From Dokdonia sp. Hel_I_53 (lineage in GTDB: Bacteria; Bacteroidota; Bacteroidia; Flavobacteriales; Flavobacteriaceae), in NCBI RefSeq assembly GCF_007827465.1, contig NZ_VISL01000001.1, forward strand, positions 687,001-751,000: DNA of 64,000 bases, given 5' to 3'. The translations under genes and the position numbers were made by a program. Positions 1 through 9,525 of this stretch are shown piece by piece. Position 1 is the stretch's first letter. Each line of letters begins with the position of its first letter. The notes below the pieces were generated by a model that saw only the letters and a program-made list of their open reading frames with translations, had not been told where the DNA came from and did not search any database.

Positions 1-1619
1 ATGAAATTCATACTATCGTAGGTGCTGGAGGGGCAACAGGCTCTTTAGACGCCTCTAATATGTTCAAACCTGCGTTGGCTAGAGGTGAAATTCAATGTGT
101 AGGTGCTACTACTCTAGATGAATTTCGTCAACATATCGAAAAAGACGGAGCATTAGAGCGTCGTTTTCAAAAAGTCATTGTTGAGCCGACGAGTGTAGAA
201 GAAACTATTGAGATATTACAAAATATCAAAGGTAAATATGAAGAACACCATAATGTATCTTACACAGACGAGGCATTAGAAGCTTGTGTTAAGCTCACTA
301 ATAGATACATGACAGATCGATTTCTTCCAGATAAAGCTATAGATGCATTAGATGAAGCAGGTTCACGTGTGCATATCACTAATATTGATGTTCCGAAAAA
401 AATCTTGGAACTAGAGAACAAACTAGAAGAGGTACGCGAGCTTAAAACCTCCGTGGTAAAAAAGCAGAAATACGAAGAGGCAGCCAAATTGAGAGATGAT
501 GAAAAAAATCTTGAAAAGGAACTTGCCATTGCACAAGAAAGATGGGAGGAAGATGCTAAGCTGCACAAAGAAATCGTATCTGAAGATAATGTAGCCGATG
601 TTGTGAGTATGATGACAGGCATCCCTGTAAATCGCATTGCACAAACTGAGAGCAATAAACTTGCAGAACTTCCTGCTATCATCCAAAGAAACGTTATTGG
701 TCAAAATGAAGCTGTAGCTAAAGTTACAAAAGCAATACAACGCAACCGAGCTGGACTCAAAGATCCTAATAAACCCATCGGTTCTTTTATATTCTTAGGG
801 CAAACAGGTGTGGGAAAAACTCAGTTAGCAAAAGTGCTTGCAAAAGAGCTTTTTGACAATCAAGATGCCCTTATAAGGATAGATATGAGCGAGTACATGG
901 AGAAATTCTCAATATCTCGTCTTGTAGGTGCTCCTCCGGGATACGTGGGTTATGAAGAAGGTGGTCAATTAACTGAAAAGGTAAGACGTAAGCCGTACTC
1001 TGTAGTATTATTAGACGAAATTGAAAAAGCGCACCCAGACGTATTTAATATGCTACTTCAAGTTCTTGATGATGGATTTCTTACTGATTCTCTAGGTCGG
1101 AAAATTGATTTTAGAAATACAGTAATAATAATGACGTCGAATATCGGTGCTAGAAAACTCAAAGATTTTGGGCAAGGTGTTGGTTTTGGTACTGCATCAC
1201 GTAAAACACAAGTAGATGAAAATACTCGTAGTGTAATACAAAACGCTCTCAAAAAAGCTTTTGCACCAGAATTTTTAAACCGAATTGACGATGTAGTGGT
1301 CTTTAATGCTTTAGAGCGAGAGGATATACATAAGATTATTGATATAGAACTTGAAAAATTATATAAGCGAATCAAAGGTTTAGGATATGATTTAACGCTA
1401 AGCGATAAAGCAAAAGATTATATTTCTGAAAAAGGTTTTGATAAAGAATATGGAGCAAGACCACTTAAAAGAGCTATCCAAAAATATATCGAGGATGCAC
1501 TTGCAGAGGAAATTATAACCTCAAAATTAAAAGAAGGCGATACTATTTTTATGGATTTGGATGAGAATAATGATGATCTTACTATCTCTATAAAAAAGGC
1601 AGAAGCCACAGAATCATAA
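1..1619 (+). CDS. clpC: ATP-dependent Clp protease ATPase subunit ClpC (5' end missing)
   Basis: The reading frame is open from base 3, where it encodes EIHTIVGAGG, so the gene starts before the window. The N-terminal repeats and the first Walker A motif are missing. Visible are the end of AAA+ domain 1 (LARGEIQCVGATTLDEFR), a UVR-type coiled segment (KQKYEEAAKLRDDEKNLEKEL) that is characteristic of ClpC rather than ClpA or ClpB, and a full second AAA+ domain with Walker A GQTGVGKT, Walker B VVLLDEIEKAHPD and pore loop GAPPGYVGYEEGG. ClpC is a hexameric cytoplasmic unfoldase that feeds substrates to ClpP. A strong terminator follows, so it ends its transcript. A ClpB paralogue lies at 34.8 kb. 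Identification is firm; only the start is unknown. Confidence 0.97.
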   Translation, partial: EIHTIVGAGGATGSLDASNMFKPALARGEIQCVGATTLDEFRQHIEKDGALERRFQKVIVEPTSVEETIEILQNIKGKYEEHHNVSYTDEALEACVKLTNRYMTDRFLPDKAIDALDEAGSRVHITNIDVPKKILELENKLEEVRELKTSVVKKQKYEEAAKLRDDEKNLEKELAIAQERWEEDAKLHKEIVSEDNVADVVSMMTGIPVNRIAQTESNKLAELPAIIQRNVIGQNEAVAKVTKAIQRNRAGLKDPNKPIGSFIFLGQTGVGKTQLAKVLAKELFDNQDALIRIDMSEYMEKFSISRLVGAPPGYVGYEEGGQLTEKVRRKPYSVVLLDEIEKAHPDVFNMLLQVLDDGFLTDSLGRKIDFRNTVIIMTSNIGARKLKDFGQGVGFGTASRKTQVDENTRSVIQNALKKAFAPEFLNRIDDVVVFNALEREDIHKIIDIELEKLYKRIKGLGYDLTLSDKAKDYISEKGFDKEYGARPLKRAIQKYIEDALAEEIITSKLKEGDTIFMDLDENNDDLTISIKKAEATES

Positions 1620-1636
1620 ATTTATATTTTAATCCT

Positions 1637-1677
1637 AAAGCCCCTAGTATTACTAATTATTACTAGGGGCTTTTTTT
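1637..1677 (+). terminator. Rho-independent terminator after clpC
   Basis: A 13-bp perfect stem (AAAGCCCCTAGTA with TACTAGGGGCTTT) around an 11-nt loop is followed by a T run. It lies 17 nt after the clpC stop. Confidence 0.95.
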
Positions 1678-1772
1678 ATTTAAAATTTTAAAATAATTAA
1701 GTCTTGTTGTATTCCTTGAATTGATTTAATCTTGTATCTTTCATATACAAATAATTGTAAAATACAACCCTT

Positions 1773-2156
1773 ATGTCAACCCCTATTAGACACAAGGCAA
1801 CATATCCCTTTTGTAAATTGTCAATCTATGATGATTACATTTTTATTACTATGAATGAAGGGATTACTGTTTTGCCAGAGTACAATGATATCTTAATTGA
1901 ACTCGCTGAGACTTTTTTTAAAGATAGAAGCTTCGTGTATATAACTTATAGAATAAACTCCTACTCTGTCGACCCAACAATATATTTAAAAACCTCAAAC
2001 ATTAGAAATCTTAAAGGTTTTGTAGTTGTAGACCCAAAAGATGAAACTACTGATACGCTAGCTGTAGAAAAATTATTTTTTAACAAGCCTTTTGCTGCTT
2101 TTGACAATATTGAAAGTGCGATTGATTTTAAAAATAGCGTACTCTCAGAAGCTTAA
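1773..2156 (+). CDS. Small conserved hypothetical protein, paralogue of its downstream neighbour
   Basis: A 127-residue soluble protein with no signal peptide or membrane segment. I cannot assign a function. The alternating strand and helix look of the sequence resembles SpoIIAA/STAS-like small domains, but no diagnostic motif supports that. It shares a clear block with the next gene (RINSYSVDPTIYL here, RVNSYAIDPTVYM there) plus an MNEGIT/INEGVT block near the N-terminus, so the two are tandem paralogues. The ATG at 1773 is chosen because the frame upstream is short; a near-consensus -7 element (TATCTTTC, 1735-1742) lies 30 nt before it. The two genes probably share a transcript. Confidence 0.75.
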   Translation: MSTPIRHKATYPFCKLSIYDDYIFITMNEGITVLPEYNDILIELAETFFKDRSFVYITYRINSYSVDPTIYLKTSNIRNLKGFVVVDPKDETTDTLAVEKLFFNKPFAAFDNIESAIDFKNSVLSEA

Positions 2157-2217
2157 TAAATTACTGAGAAACTACTGATTTAAACCAAGTACTTACTACT
2201 CACCAAAATACTATTAA

Positions 2218-2589
2218 TTGAATAATTCAATAATCAAATTTTCTTTTGGAACTTTAAAAGTTGAAAAGGATATTGCTATAGGTGTAATTAACGAAGGGGT
2301 TACACTTGATTTAGAAAAATTTAAACAGATTTCATCTACTCTAACTGCTCATTTTAAAAATAAGCCCTATGGATATATTTCTCATAGAGTGAACTCCTAT
2401 GCAATAGACCCTACAGTCTATATGTATGTGGCTAGTAAAGATATTTTAAGGGCAATTGCAATTGTTACAGAAGTAAAAATTATGAAAACTAACGCTATTA
2501 TTGAAAAACAATTTGTTGCTCAACCCTTAGAAGTCTTTCATTCTATATCTGATGCAAAAAAATGGATAAAAAAACACATACTCCTTTAA
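2218..2589 (+). CDS. Small conserved hypothetical protein, TTG start, paralogue of the upstream gene
   Basis: A 123-residue soluble protein of unknown function, homologous along its length to the protein encoded at 1773-2156 (shared INEGVT and R-V-N-S-Y-A-I-D-P-T-V-Y). An in-frame TAA sits directly before the TTG at 2218, and the first internal ATG is some 200 nt further on, after the conserved block, so TTG is the only credible start. Its TAA stop interlocks with the hutH stop on the other strand within a TTAA, so the two genes are convergent with no room for a separate terminator. A duplication followed by divergence is the simplest origin. Confidence 0.7.
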   Translation: MNNSIIKFSFGTLKVEKDIAIGVINEGVTLDLEKFKQISSTLTAHFKNKPYGYISHRVNSYAIDPTVYMYVASKDILRAIAIVTEVKIMKTNAIIEKQFVAQPLEVFHSISDAKKWIKKHILL

Positions 2590-4094
2590 TACAATTCTTG
2601 GGGATCTATAGCTATATTTTTTAAATAATCCTTTCCTTTTTGTATATCATTAGAAAAAATGCGATCATGAGTTACGTAAGCTACATTTTCTCTATAACCT
2701 TTAACAAACGACTCTAGAAATGAGGCTGTCTTTAAAGGAAGCCTAAAATGAAGTGCTTGCGTGGCATTGAGTAATTCTATTGACAATAGAGTTTCAATGT
2801 TATCTACAACTTTAAGAAGCTTTGTAGCTGCGTTTGCCCCCATACTTACATGATCTTCTTGTCCATTTGACGAAACAATAGAATCAACACTGGATGGAGT
2901 ACATAACTGTTTATTTTGACTTACAATAGAGGCAGCGGTGTATTGCGGAATCATCATTCCACTATTTAAGCCTGGACTGTCTACTAAAAACGGCGGAAGC
3001 CCCCTCAAACCACTAATAAGTTGGTACACCCTACGCTCACTTATACTCCCTAACTCTGCCATAGCCACGGCTAAAAAATCTAACCCAAGTGCTAGTGGTT
3101 GACCATGAAAATTACCACCGCTTATGATTCTATCTTCATGCGGAAAAATATTAGGGTTATCTGTGACACTATTTATTTCTGTTTTAAATGTTTTAGTTAC
3201 AAACTGTATCACGTCCTTAGTTGCTCCATGTACTTGAGGTATGCATCTAAATGAATATGGGTCTTGTACATTGGTTTTTTCTGTTGCAGCAATTTCACTA
3301 GAGTTAAGTAGAGACATCACACGCTCTGCAGTCTTAATTTGACCAGTATGTGGACGGACAAAATGAACTAAAGGATCAAATGGCGACAAGTTACAATCAA
3401 ACGCATCTAGGGATATTGCTCCTATCACATCTGATAAATAAGATAATTTATGGGACTTAAGTAAGGAAAACACACCATACGCGGTCATAAACTGTGTTCC
3501 ATTTAATAACGCTAGTCCTTCCTTAGATTTTAAATGAATAGGTTTAAAATTAAATTTTTGTAAATATACTTGCGCAGATACTGGCATATCACCGTCCCAT
3601 ACTTGTCCCTCATTAATTAATGGAAGTGCAAGATGCGCTAATGGAGCTAAATCTCCACTAGCACCTAATGAACCCTGTTCATAAATTACTGGCAGTATGT
3701 CTAGATTGTAGAAATCAATAAGTCGCTGTACTGTATCTAAGTGCACACCACTATGCCCGTAACTCAATGATTGGATTTTTAATAAAATCATGAGCTTTAC
3801 AATCTCTTTGGGCACATAAGTTCCTGTACCACATGCATGAGAACGCACAAGATTTTCTTGAAGTAGTGTAAGATTATTATCACTTATCGCTACATTGCAT
3901 AAACTACCAAAACCTGTATTTACTCCATACACTGGTTTTGTACTTTCTGTAATTTTTTTATCTAAATAAGCTCTTGAAGAATTTATATTATGACGACTTT
4001 CTTCACTCAGGGCAATTTTTTTTTGATCATTTATTATAGAAGAAATTTTTTCAAGGTTTAATAATTCACTGCTTATGTAGTGGGTGTTTGACAT
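2586..4094 (-). CDS. hutH: Histidine ammonia-lyase
   Basis: A 502-residue cytoplasmic enzyme that deaminates L-histidine to trans-urocanate, the first step of histidine breakdown. The MIO cofactor motif is intact (GASGDLAPLAHL), as are the N-terminal YGVNTGFGSL loop carrying the catalytic Tyr and the C-terminal QEDHVSMGANAA segment. Length matches the family (about 500). The other hut genes (hutU, hutI) are not in this window, so hutH stands alone here. Aromatic ammonia-lyases share the MIO fold, so a tyrosine or phenylalanine lyase is the main alternative. The SMGANAA stretch fits a histidine enzyme. The start at 4094 (MSNTHYISS) is the first ATG, 10 nt after AAGGA-like sequence. Confidence 0.9.
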   Translation of the reverse strand: MSNTHYISSELLNLEKISSIINDQKKIALSEESRHNINSSRAYLDKKITESTKPVYGVNTGFGSLCNVAISDNNLTLLQENLVRSHACGTGTYVPKEIVKLMILLKIQSLSYGHSGVHLDTVQRLIDFYNLDILPVIYEQGSLGASGDLAPLAHLALPLINEGQVWDGDMPVSAQVYLQKFNFKPIHLKSKEGLALLNGTQFMTAYGVFSLLKSHKLSYLSDVIGAISLDAFDCNLSPFDPLVHFVRPHTGQIKTAERVMSLLNSSEIAATEKTNVQDPYSFRCIPQVHGATKDVIQFVTKTFKTEINSVTDNPNIFPHEDRIISGGNFHGQPLALGLDFLAVAMAELGSISERRVYQLISGLRGLPPFLVDSPGLNSGMMIPQYTAASIVSQNKQLCTPSSVDSIVSSNGQEDHVSMGANAATKLLKVVDNIETLLSIELLNATQALHFRLPLKTASFLESFVKGYRENVAYVTHDRIFSNDIQKGKDYLKNIAIDPQELY

Positions 4095-4401
4095 GGGGAA
4101 TATCCTTATAAATTTCTCATAAATTTAGATCATTTATTAAGAATATGAAATTTTCATTTTTTTTTTTTAGAAAATTATAATGAAGTGATTTTAATAATAA
4201 TTACAAAATACTTAAATACAGTTATTTAAAATAAAAAACGATTATTTAGAAATTATTGTATTCGTAAAAAAAATAATTATTTTGAAAATATTATGATCTA
4301 AACTTATTTTACCATGTATTGAACTAATTTAATATTACTCAGGTATTTTGTAGTTTTAGTGTCAAACAAATGAGATTTTTATTTCGCGAAAGCAGGAATA
4401 C
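4095..4401. other. Intergenic region between hutH and a small membrane-protein gene
   Basis: A very AT-rich 307-nt stretch that must hold the hutH promoter (minus strand). I see no gene, RNA or convincing terminator in it. Its right end carries a partial copy of the palindrome described elsewhere in the window (4382-4393). Confidence 0.6.
4382..4393. repeat. Degenerate copy of the iterated palindrome
   Basis: TTTCGCGAAAGC is intact on the right but the left arm is lost (TTTATTTCGCGAAAGCAG). It lies 8 nt after the stop of the minus-strand gene at 4402-4713. Confidence 0.6.
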
Positions 4402-4713
4402 TTATTGAAGACGATTCTCCAGCTTCTCTCCGACTTTTGAATCTTTAAAAACAAAAGTATATAACCACATAAGAGTAAAGGAAGGAACAATGTCTACAAA
4501 CGGTATTAATTCCTCTACGAAGGTTATAACTCCCGCTACTTTTCCAGCAGTTCCTTTATACATTTTTGTCATAAGCCAAGCGCTTATTGGTGCCCATGCG
4601 ATATCTGCAAAATCTCCTATTCCAGGCAAAACCCAGCTAGAAGTTACCACCCCAACTGCGTCTATTAGAAGTCCTAAAACTAAAAGTTTATATTTACTTA
4701 ATTGTTGATTCAT
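4402..4713 (-). CDS. Small integral membrane protein of unknown function
   Basis: A 103-residue protein with about three hydrophobic stretches (roughly residues 9-27, 34-48 and 58-90) and charged termini, which fits a small inner-membrane protein. The sequence is rich in Gly, Pro and Trp (SWVLPGIGDFADIAWAPISAW). I do not recognise a named family. It precedes hutH and follows folE on the minus strand. Intergenic distances of 51 and 307 nt argue for possible co-transcription with folE but not with hutH. Confidence 0.75.
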   Translation of the reverse strand: MNQQLSKYKLLVLGLLIDAVGVVTSSWVLPGIGDFADIAWAPISAWLMTKMYKGTAGKVAGVITFVEELIPFVDIVPSFTLMWLYTFVFKDSKVGEKLENRLQ

Positions 4714-4764
4714 AGATGTGTTTTAAATATAATACATTTACCTATGCAAAAAACAATCCAAAAA

Positions 4765-5361
4765 TTAATCTAGAGAAGAAGAAATTAATTTAAGAAATTC
4801 ATTACGTGTTTCAATTTTCTCAAACTGCCCTCTAAAACCTGAAGTTGTGGTTGTTGAATTTTGTTTTTGAACACCTCTCATCATCATACACATGTGAGAT
4901 GCTTCTATTACTACGGCCACTCCCTTAGGCATGAGCGTTGTATTAATGCATTCTAGAATATCGTGAGTAAGACGCTCTTGAACTTGAAGTCTTCTTGCAT
5001 AAACATCTACAATTCTAGGTAGCTTACTTAAACCTACAATATGGCCGTTAGGAATATAAGCTATGTGAGCCTTTCCAAAGAAAGGTAACATATGGTGCTC
5101 GCAGAGTGAATATAGTTCAATATTCTTGACTATGACCATATCATCATAATCTTCCTTGAACATAGCTCCTTTAAGGATTGCTGCAGGATCCATATCATAA
5201 CCAGAAGTGAGAAATTGCATTGCTTTTGCTGCCCGTTCTGGTGTTTTTAAAATGCCATCTCTAGAAGTATCTTCTCCTAAACTTTCTATAATGGATGAAA
5301 AGTTACTTTTAACTTCATCAGTAACTTCAATATTATACTCCTCAAATGTTCTATATGGCAT
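4765..5361 (-). CDS. folE: GTP cyclohydrolase I
   Basis: A 198-residue enzyme that converts GTP to 7,8-dihydroneopterin triphosphate, the entry point to folate and pterin synthesis. Zn-binding and catalytic residues are visible: Cys in [12 protein letters not shown], the His pair in the same motif, and Cys in [11 protein letters not shown]. The [23 protein letters not shown] signature is complete. Length matches type I FolE. The ATG at 5361 sits about 20 nt downstream of a perfect -7 promoter element on the minus strand (5382-5389). The opposite gene at 5480 is divergently transcribed from the same intergenic region. Confidence 0.96.
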   Translation of the reverse strand: MPYRTFEEYNIEVTDEVKSNFSSIIESLGEDTSRDGILKTPERAAKAMQFLTSGYDMDPAAILKGAMFKEDYDDMVIVKNIELYSLCEHHMLPFFGKAHIAYIPNGHIVGLSKLPRIVDVYARRLQVQERLTHDILECINTTLMPKGVAVVIEASHMCMMMRGVQKQNSTTTTSGFRGQFEKIETRNEFLKLISSSLD

Positions 5362-5381
5362 TGTTAGTATTTTTGTCTAAT

Positions 5382-5389
5382 CAAATATA
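5382..5389 (-). promoter_or_regulatory. Bacteroidota -7 promoter element for folE
   Basis: TATATTTG (minus strand) is a perfect TAnnTTTG match. No TTG at the preferred spacing is evident. Confidence 0.6.
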
Positions 5390-5455
5390 CTTATTATTAA
5401 ACAATTTTATAAATCCTTTTAACTTCTTATTAAGAATTTAAGGTATCAATTCTTA

Positions 5456-5463
5456 TAGCTTTG
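5456..5463 (+). promoter_or_regulatory. Bacteroidota -7 promoter element for the DUF5916 gene
   Basis: TAGCTTTG is a perfect TAnnTTTG match ending 16 nt before the ATG at 5480, giving a very short leader. Confidence 0.55.
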
Positions 5464-5479
5464 TGAAGATTTATTTTTT

Positions 5480-7912
5480 ATGCCTCGCAATTTCCTGTTT
5501 TTTATCCTTATTGGATTCTTTCCAATTTTTACAATCGCTCAAGATAAGATTGTCACTGCAACCAGAATAAGTACACCTCCTAAAATAGATGGGGTACTAA
5601 CAGACAAAATCTGGAATGAACTTCCTGTCTATACAGACTTTTATATGCTTGAACCTAGCAACGAAGGTCTGGCTCCAAAAGAAACTCAAACTGAATTTAA
5701 GATTGCCTATGATGATAAAGCTGTTTATGTTGCAGCTTTTATGTATGACGATCAACCAGATGCTATTCCTAGTCAATTTGGACAAAGGGATGACATAAAT
5801 GTTCAAGCAGATTTTATTGCTATAGGACTAAATACCTATAATGATGGTATTAATGAGACGCGTTTTTTTGCAACTAGCGCAGGAGCTTTTGGGGATTCAC
5901 AAGTTTCCTCAAATAATGAAGATTTTGCATTTGATGTAGTATTCGAAACAAGAGTTTCTAAGGACGATAAAGGATGGTACGCTGAATTTAAAATTCCTTA
6001 TAACGCCTTGCGTTTTCCTGAATTAGATGTGCAAGATTGGAGTATTAATTTTTACAGACGACTTATAAGGCAAAACGAAACCCATACATTTAATAGAGTT
6101 GATAAGTCTGTTGGTAGATCAACACAATACAATGCAAAGATTATAGGAGTAAAAGATATTGACCCTCCTGTAAGGCTAACTTTTTTTCCTTTTGCTCAAG
6201 CATCTTATACCGCCTTTGACGGAGAAACTATTACTCAAGTATCTGGTGGATTAGATGTTAAATATGGGCTAAGTGATAGCTTTACCCTTGACGCACAACT
6301 TATTCCTGATTTTGGTCAGGCTGCTTTTGATAATGTACGCTTGAATCTAGGTCCTTTTGAGCAAACATTCAGTGAGAATAGATCGTTCTTTACAGAGGGT
6401 ATCGATCTTTTTAGAAAAGGAGGCGTTTTCTTCTCAAGAAGAATAGGAAGCGCACCCTCAGGAGCTGTTAATGATTTAGGAACAGACGAGATCATTAACA
6501 TCAATCCTTCTAAAGTAAACTTACTTAATTCAGTAAAAATTTCTGGACGTACAAAAGAAAATTTAGGAATTGGATTTTTAAATTCAATTACGGAAGCTAC
6601 TTATGCAGAAGTTACAGATACGATAAGTAAAAACAAAAGAGATGTCTTAATAGAACCACTCACAAATTATAATGTGTTTGTGTTAGATCAACAATTCAAT
6701 CAAAACTCCTCGCTCTCTGTCATTAATACAAATGTAACCCGCAGCGGAAGTAAATTTAGAGACGCTAATGTCACTGGATTAGCTTTTGATATTGCAAATA
6801 AGAGTAACAGTTACAGAACCTCAGGTCGTGCCGTTGTAAGTAACGTATCTCACACTGATGGAACATTTACGGGGTTAAGAACAGAGGTTGATTTTTTCAA
6901 AACCAAAGGGAAGTTCAGGTATCGCGCAGGTCATGATTTTGCAAATACTACTTTTGATATTAATGATTTGGGTCTTAATTTTAGGAATAACTTTAACAGC
7001 TTTGTAGTTGGGGCTTCCTACGAAATTTTTGAACCTACTGACATATTTAATAAATATAGATATAGTGTTACTGCAAGACACAGAAGGCTATATAGCCCTG
7101 ATGTGCATACTGGAACAGGAATAGATCTGAATAGTTTTTTTGTTTTAAAATCTAGACTTGCATTTGGTTTTGGTCTTGATTACGGAAGTAAGGAAAATGA
7201 TTACTTTGAACCTAGAGTAGCAGGGAGATTTGTTGTTTTTAACGCAAGTGCTGGTGCGAATATGTTTTTATCATCTGATTATAGGAAAAAATTTGCAGTA
7301 GATGTTAGGTTAGCTACTCGAACATTTTTTGAAGATGATGAGGATCAAAATAATTATGCATTTAATTTTTCACCTCGCTACCGCTTTAGTGATAAAATGC
7401 TAGTTGTACTAGAATCTGGATATAACTTGAGAAAGAATAATTTTGGTTTTATAGACACAGATGGCACCAACGTCTTTTTAGGTCTACGGGGGATCACTTC
7501 CATTGAGAACTCTGCAAATCTATCCTACAATTTCGATCCATTTAAGGCGATCAACCTTAGGTTTCGTAATTTTTGGAGTACTGCAGATTATAGTAAAAAC
7601 ATTTTTTACTTGCTTAATGACGATGGCACACGCAGCATCACAGAGTATGATCTTGAAACACAGACTAACCCTAATACTAACTTTAATATTTGGAATTTAG
7701 ATGTAAGCTTTAGGTGGAGATTTGCTCCAGGTAGCGAAGCCTCATTGCTTTATAGAAACCAAATTTTTAATAGTGATCAGCTTTCTAATCTAGATTATGT
7801 GGATAGTTTAAATAATTTATTTGATCAGCCTGTACAACATACGCTATCCTTGAGAGTGACCTACTTTATAGATTACAATAACATTAAATCTGTATTTAAA
7901 AAGACGACATAA
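5480..7912 (+). CDS. DUF5916 family outer-membrane protein with N-terminal CBM9-like domain
   Basis: An 810-residue exported protein. Residues 1-20 form a signal peptide (FFILIGFFPIFTIAQ). Residues about 25-200 resemble a carbohydrate-binding family 9 domain (PPKIDGVLTDKIWNELP, WYAEFKIPYNALRFP), and the rest is a long run of alternating aromatic beta strands ending in LSLRVTYFIDYN, as expected of an outer-membrane barrel. These features match DUF5916 proteins of Bacteroidota. The role is not established; the CBM9-like domain suggests binding of a glycan or glycoconjugate at the cell surface. A second CBM9-like protein is encoded at 25224-26009. Confidence 0.85.
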   Translation: MPRNFLFFILIGFFPIFTIAQDKIVTATRISTPPKIDGVLTDKIWNELPVYTDFYMLEPSNEGLAPKETQTEFKIAYDDKAVYVAAFMYDDQPDAIPSQFGQRDDINVQADFIAIGLNTYNDGINETRFFATSAGAFGDSQVSSNNEDFAFDVVFETRVSKDDKGWYAEFKIPYNALRFPELDVQDWSINFYRRLIRQNETHTFNRVDKSVGRSTQYNAKIIGVKDIDPPVRLTFFPFAQASYTAFDGETITQVSGGLDVKYGLSDSFTLDAQLIPDFGQAAFDNVRLNLGPFEQTFSENRSFFTEGIDLFRKGGVFFSRRIGSAPSGAVNDLGTDEIININPSKVNLLNSVKISGRTKENLGIGFLNSITEATYAEVTDTISKNKRDVLIEPLTNYNVFVLDQQFNQNSSLSVINTNVTRSGSKFRDANVTGLAFDIANKSNSYRTSGRAVVSNVSHTDGTFTGLRTEVDFFKTKGKFRYRAGHDFANTTFDINDLGLNFRNNFNSFVVGASYEIFEPTDIFNKYRYSVTARHRRLYSPDVHTGTGIDLNSFFVLKSRLAFGFGLDYGSKENDYFEPRVAGRFVVFNASAGANMFLSSDYRKKFAVDVRLATRTFFEDDEDQNNYAFNFSPRYRFSDKMLVVLESGYNLRKNNFGFIDTDGTNVFLGLRGITSIENSANLSYNFDPFKAINLRFRNFWSTADYSKNIFYLLNDDGTRSITEYDLETQTNPNTNFNIWNLDVSFRWRFAPGSEASLLYRNQIFNSDQLSNLDYVDSLNNLFDQPVQHTLSLRVTYFIDYNNIKSVFKKTT

Positions 7913-7963
7913 CTTTATGACTACATATAAAATTATGGTAGCTTCACACATAAAATCCACAGC

Positions 7964-8626
7964 ATGGTAAGTGTCCAGCATATATCCAAAACTTTTGGCG
8001 AGTTACAAGTACTAAAAGATGTAACGCTAAATGTAGAAAAAGGAGAGATTGTATCTATTGTAGGACCAAGTGGTGCTGGTAAGACAACACTACTTCAAAT
8101 TGTAGGAACCCTTGATCATCCAGACCAGACAGAAGAAACTGAGATTAAAATCAATGATATTATCATAAGTGGCCTTAAATCTAAAGAACTTAGTGCTTTT
8201 AGAAATGAGCACATTGGTTTTATCTTTCAATTTCACCAACTTTTACCCGAATTTACAGCACTTGAAAATGTGTGTATTCCCGCATATATTGCAAAAAAAG
8301 ATAAGAATCCCACTGAAAAAAGAGCTAAAGAGCTGCTAGACTTCTTAGGGCTATCGCATCGTTATCATCACAAACCGAATTCTCTCTCTGGGGGCGAACA
8401 ACAACGTGTAGCAGTCGCAAGGGCACTTGTAAACAATCCAGTTCTTATTCTAGCAGATGAGCCATCTGGTAATTTAGATACAGAGAGTGCAGAGCACCTT
8501 CATAACTTATTTTTCAAGCTTCGGGACGAGTTTAATCAAACCTTAATCATTGTGACTCATAACGAAGATCTTGCTAACATGGCAGATCGTAAGCTTACTA
8601 TGGTAGATGGAAAATTTGTAGAGTAA
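7964..8626 (+). CDS. ABC transporter ATP-binding protein, LolD-like
   Basis: A 220-residue ATPase subunit with Walker A (GPSGAGKTT), Q-loop ([18 protein letters not shown]), signature ([15 protein letters not shown]), Walker B ([12 protein letters not shown]) and H-loop His ([10 protein letters not shown]). The TALENV...P segment and the length fit the LolD/MacB group, which powers lipoprotein release or other membrane extraction. No permease gene is adjacent, which is common for lolD in this group. It follows the DUF5916 gene by 51 nt and may be co-transcribed. Membership of the family is certain; the substrate is inferred. Confidence 0.9.
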   Translation: MVSVQHISKTFGELQVLKDVTLNVEKGEIVSIVGPSGAGKTTLLQIVGTLDHPDQTEETEIKINDIIISGLKSKELSAFRNEHIGFIFQFHQLLPEFTALENVCIPAYIAKKDKNPTEKRAKELLDFLGLSHRYHHKPNSLSGGEQQRVAVARALVNNPVLILADEPSGNLDTESAEHLHNLFFKLRDEFNQTLIIVTHNEDLANMADRKLTMVDGKFVE

Positions 8627-8637
8627 CAATAGCTGTT

Positions 8638-8653
8638 CGCTTTCGCGAAAGCG
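8638..8653. repeat. Iterated palindrome CGCTTTCGCGAAAGCG, intergenic
   Basis: A perfect 16-bp palindrome 11 nt after the LolD-like gene and 22 nt before the next start. Confidence 0.95.
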
Positions 8654-8675
8654 TAATCACTTCCATTAAATAAGG

Positions 8676-9440
8676 ATGAATAAGAAAGAACTCAAATCGT
8701 TTCTTGATGAAAAAGCAGTACAGTACGAAACTTTAGATTTCATACCACACGATCCTATTCAAATCCCGCATATGTTTGTTAAAAAAGAGGATATAGAAAT
8801 AGCTGGTTTTCTCACAGCAACTATCGCCTGGGGAAATAGAAAAAGTATCATCACAAACGCAAAAAAATTAATGACTATCATGGGGAATTCTCCACATGAT
8901 TTTATTAAACATTATACTTTAGATCAGTCTCATTTGTTTGATGGATTTGTACATAGAACATTTAACAGTATTGACCTAGAGACATTTGTAAGAGGATTAC
9001 AACACATTTATAACAATCACGGCGGCTTAGAAAATGTTTTTGCTAAGGGTCTCGCAGGAGATAGTCTTCAAACATCAATATCTGCCTTTAAGAAAATTTT
9101 TTTTGAGGTGCAACACTTGCAGCGCACACAGAAACACGTGAGTGATCCATTGAAGAATAGCGCTGCGAAAAGAATTAATATGTTTTTGAGGTGGATGGTA
9201 CGATATTCAAAACATGGAGTTGACTTTGGAATATGGAAAAGTATTCCTCCAGCTGCGCTTTCTTGTCCTCTGGACATACACACCAGTAATGTCGCCCGAA
9301 AGTTAAAACTTATAAAACGCACTCAAAATGATGGTAAGACAGTTTCAGAATTAGATACTGCATTGCGAAGGATGGACCCTTTGGATCCTGTTAAATATGA
9401 TTTTGCTCTTTTTGGACTTGGTGCTTTTGAAAGTTTTTAA
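8676..9440 (+). CDS. TIGR02757 (DUF2400) family protein
   Basis: A 254-residue cytoplasmic protein recognised as TIGR02757 from FLTATIAWGNRKSI, MFLRWMVR and LDIHTSNVARKLKLIKR. The function is not established; the helical layout and the conserved Asp-His resemble DNA glycosylase-like helical folds, but that is only an impression. The gene lies between the LolD-like ATPase and a histidine kinase on the same strand. The ATG at 8676 follows the palindrome and is the first in frame. Confidence 0.88.
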   Translation: MNKKELKSFLDEKAVQYETLDFIPHDPIQIPHMFVKKEDIEIAGFLTATIAWGNRKSIITNAKKLMTIMGNSPHDFIKHYTLDQSHLFDGFVHRTFNSIDLETFVRGLQHIYNNHGGLENVFAKGLAGDSLQTSISAFKKIFFEVQHLQRTQKHVSDPLKNSAAKRINMFLRWMVRYSKHGVDFGIWKSIPPAALSCPLDIHTSNVARKLKLIKRTQNDGKTVSELDTALRRMDPLDPVKYDFALFGLGAFESF

Positions 9441-9525
9441 ACCACTCTCGTACATAGCCAATATTATCATAATTTCTTGTAGGGCCGCTTAAGCTTCAAT
9501 TACATTTATACAAAATTCTAAACAC

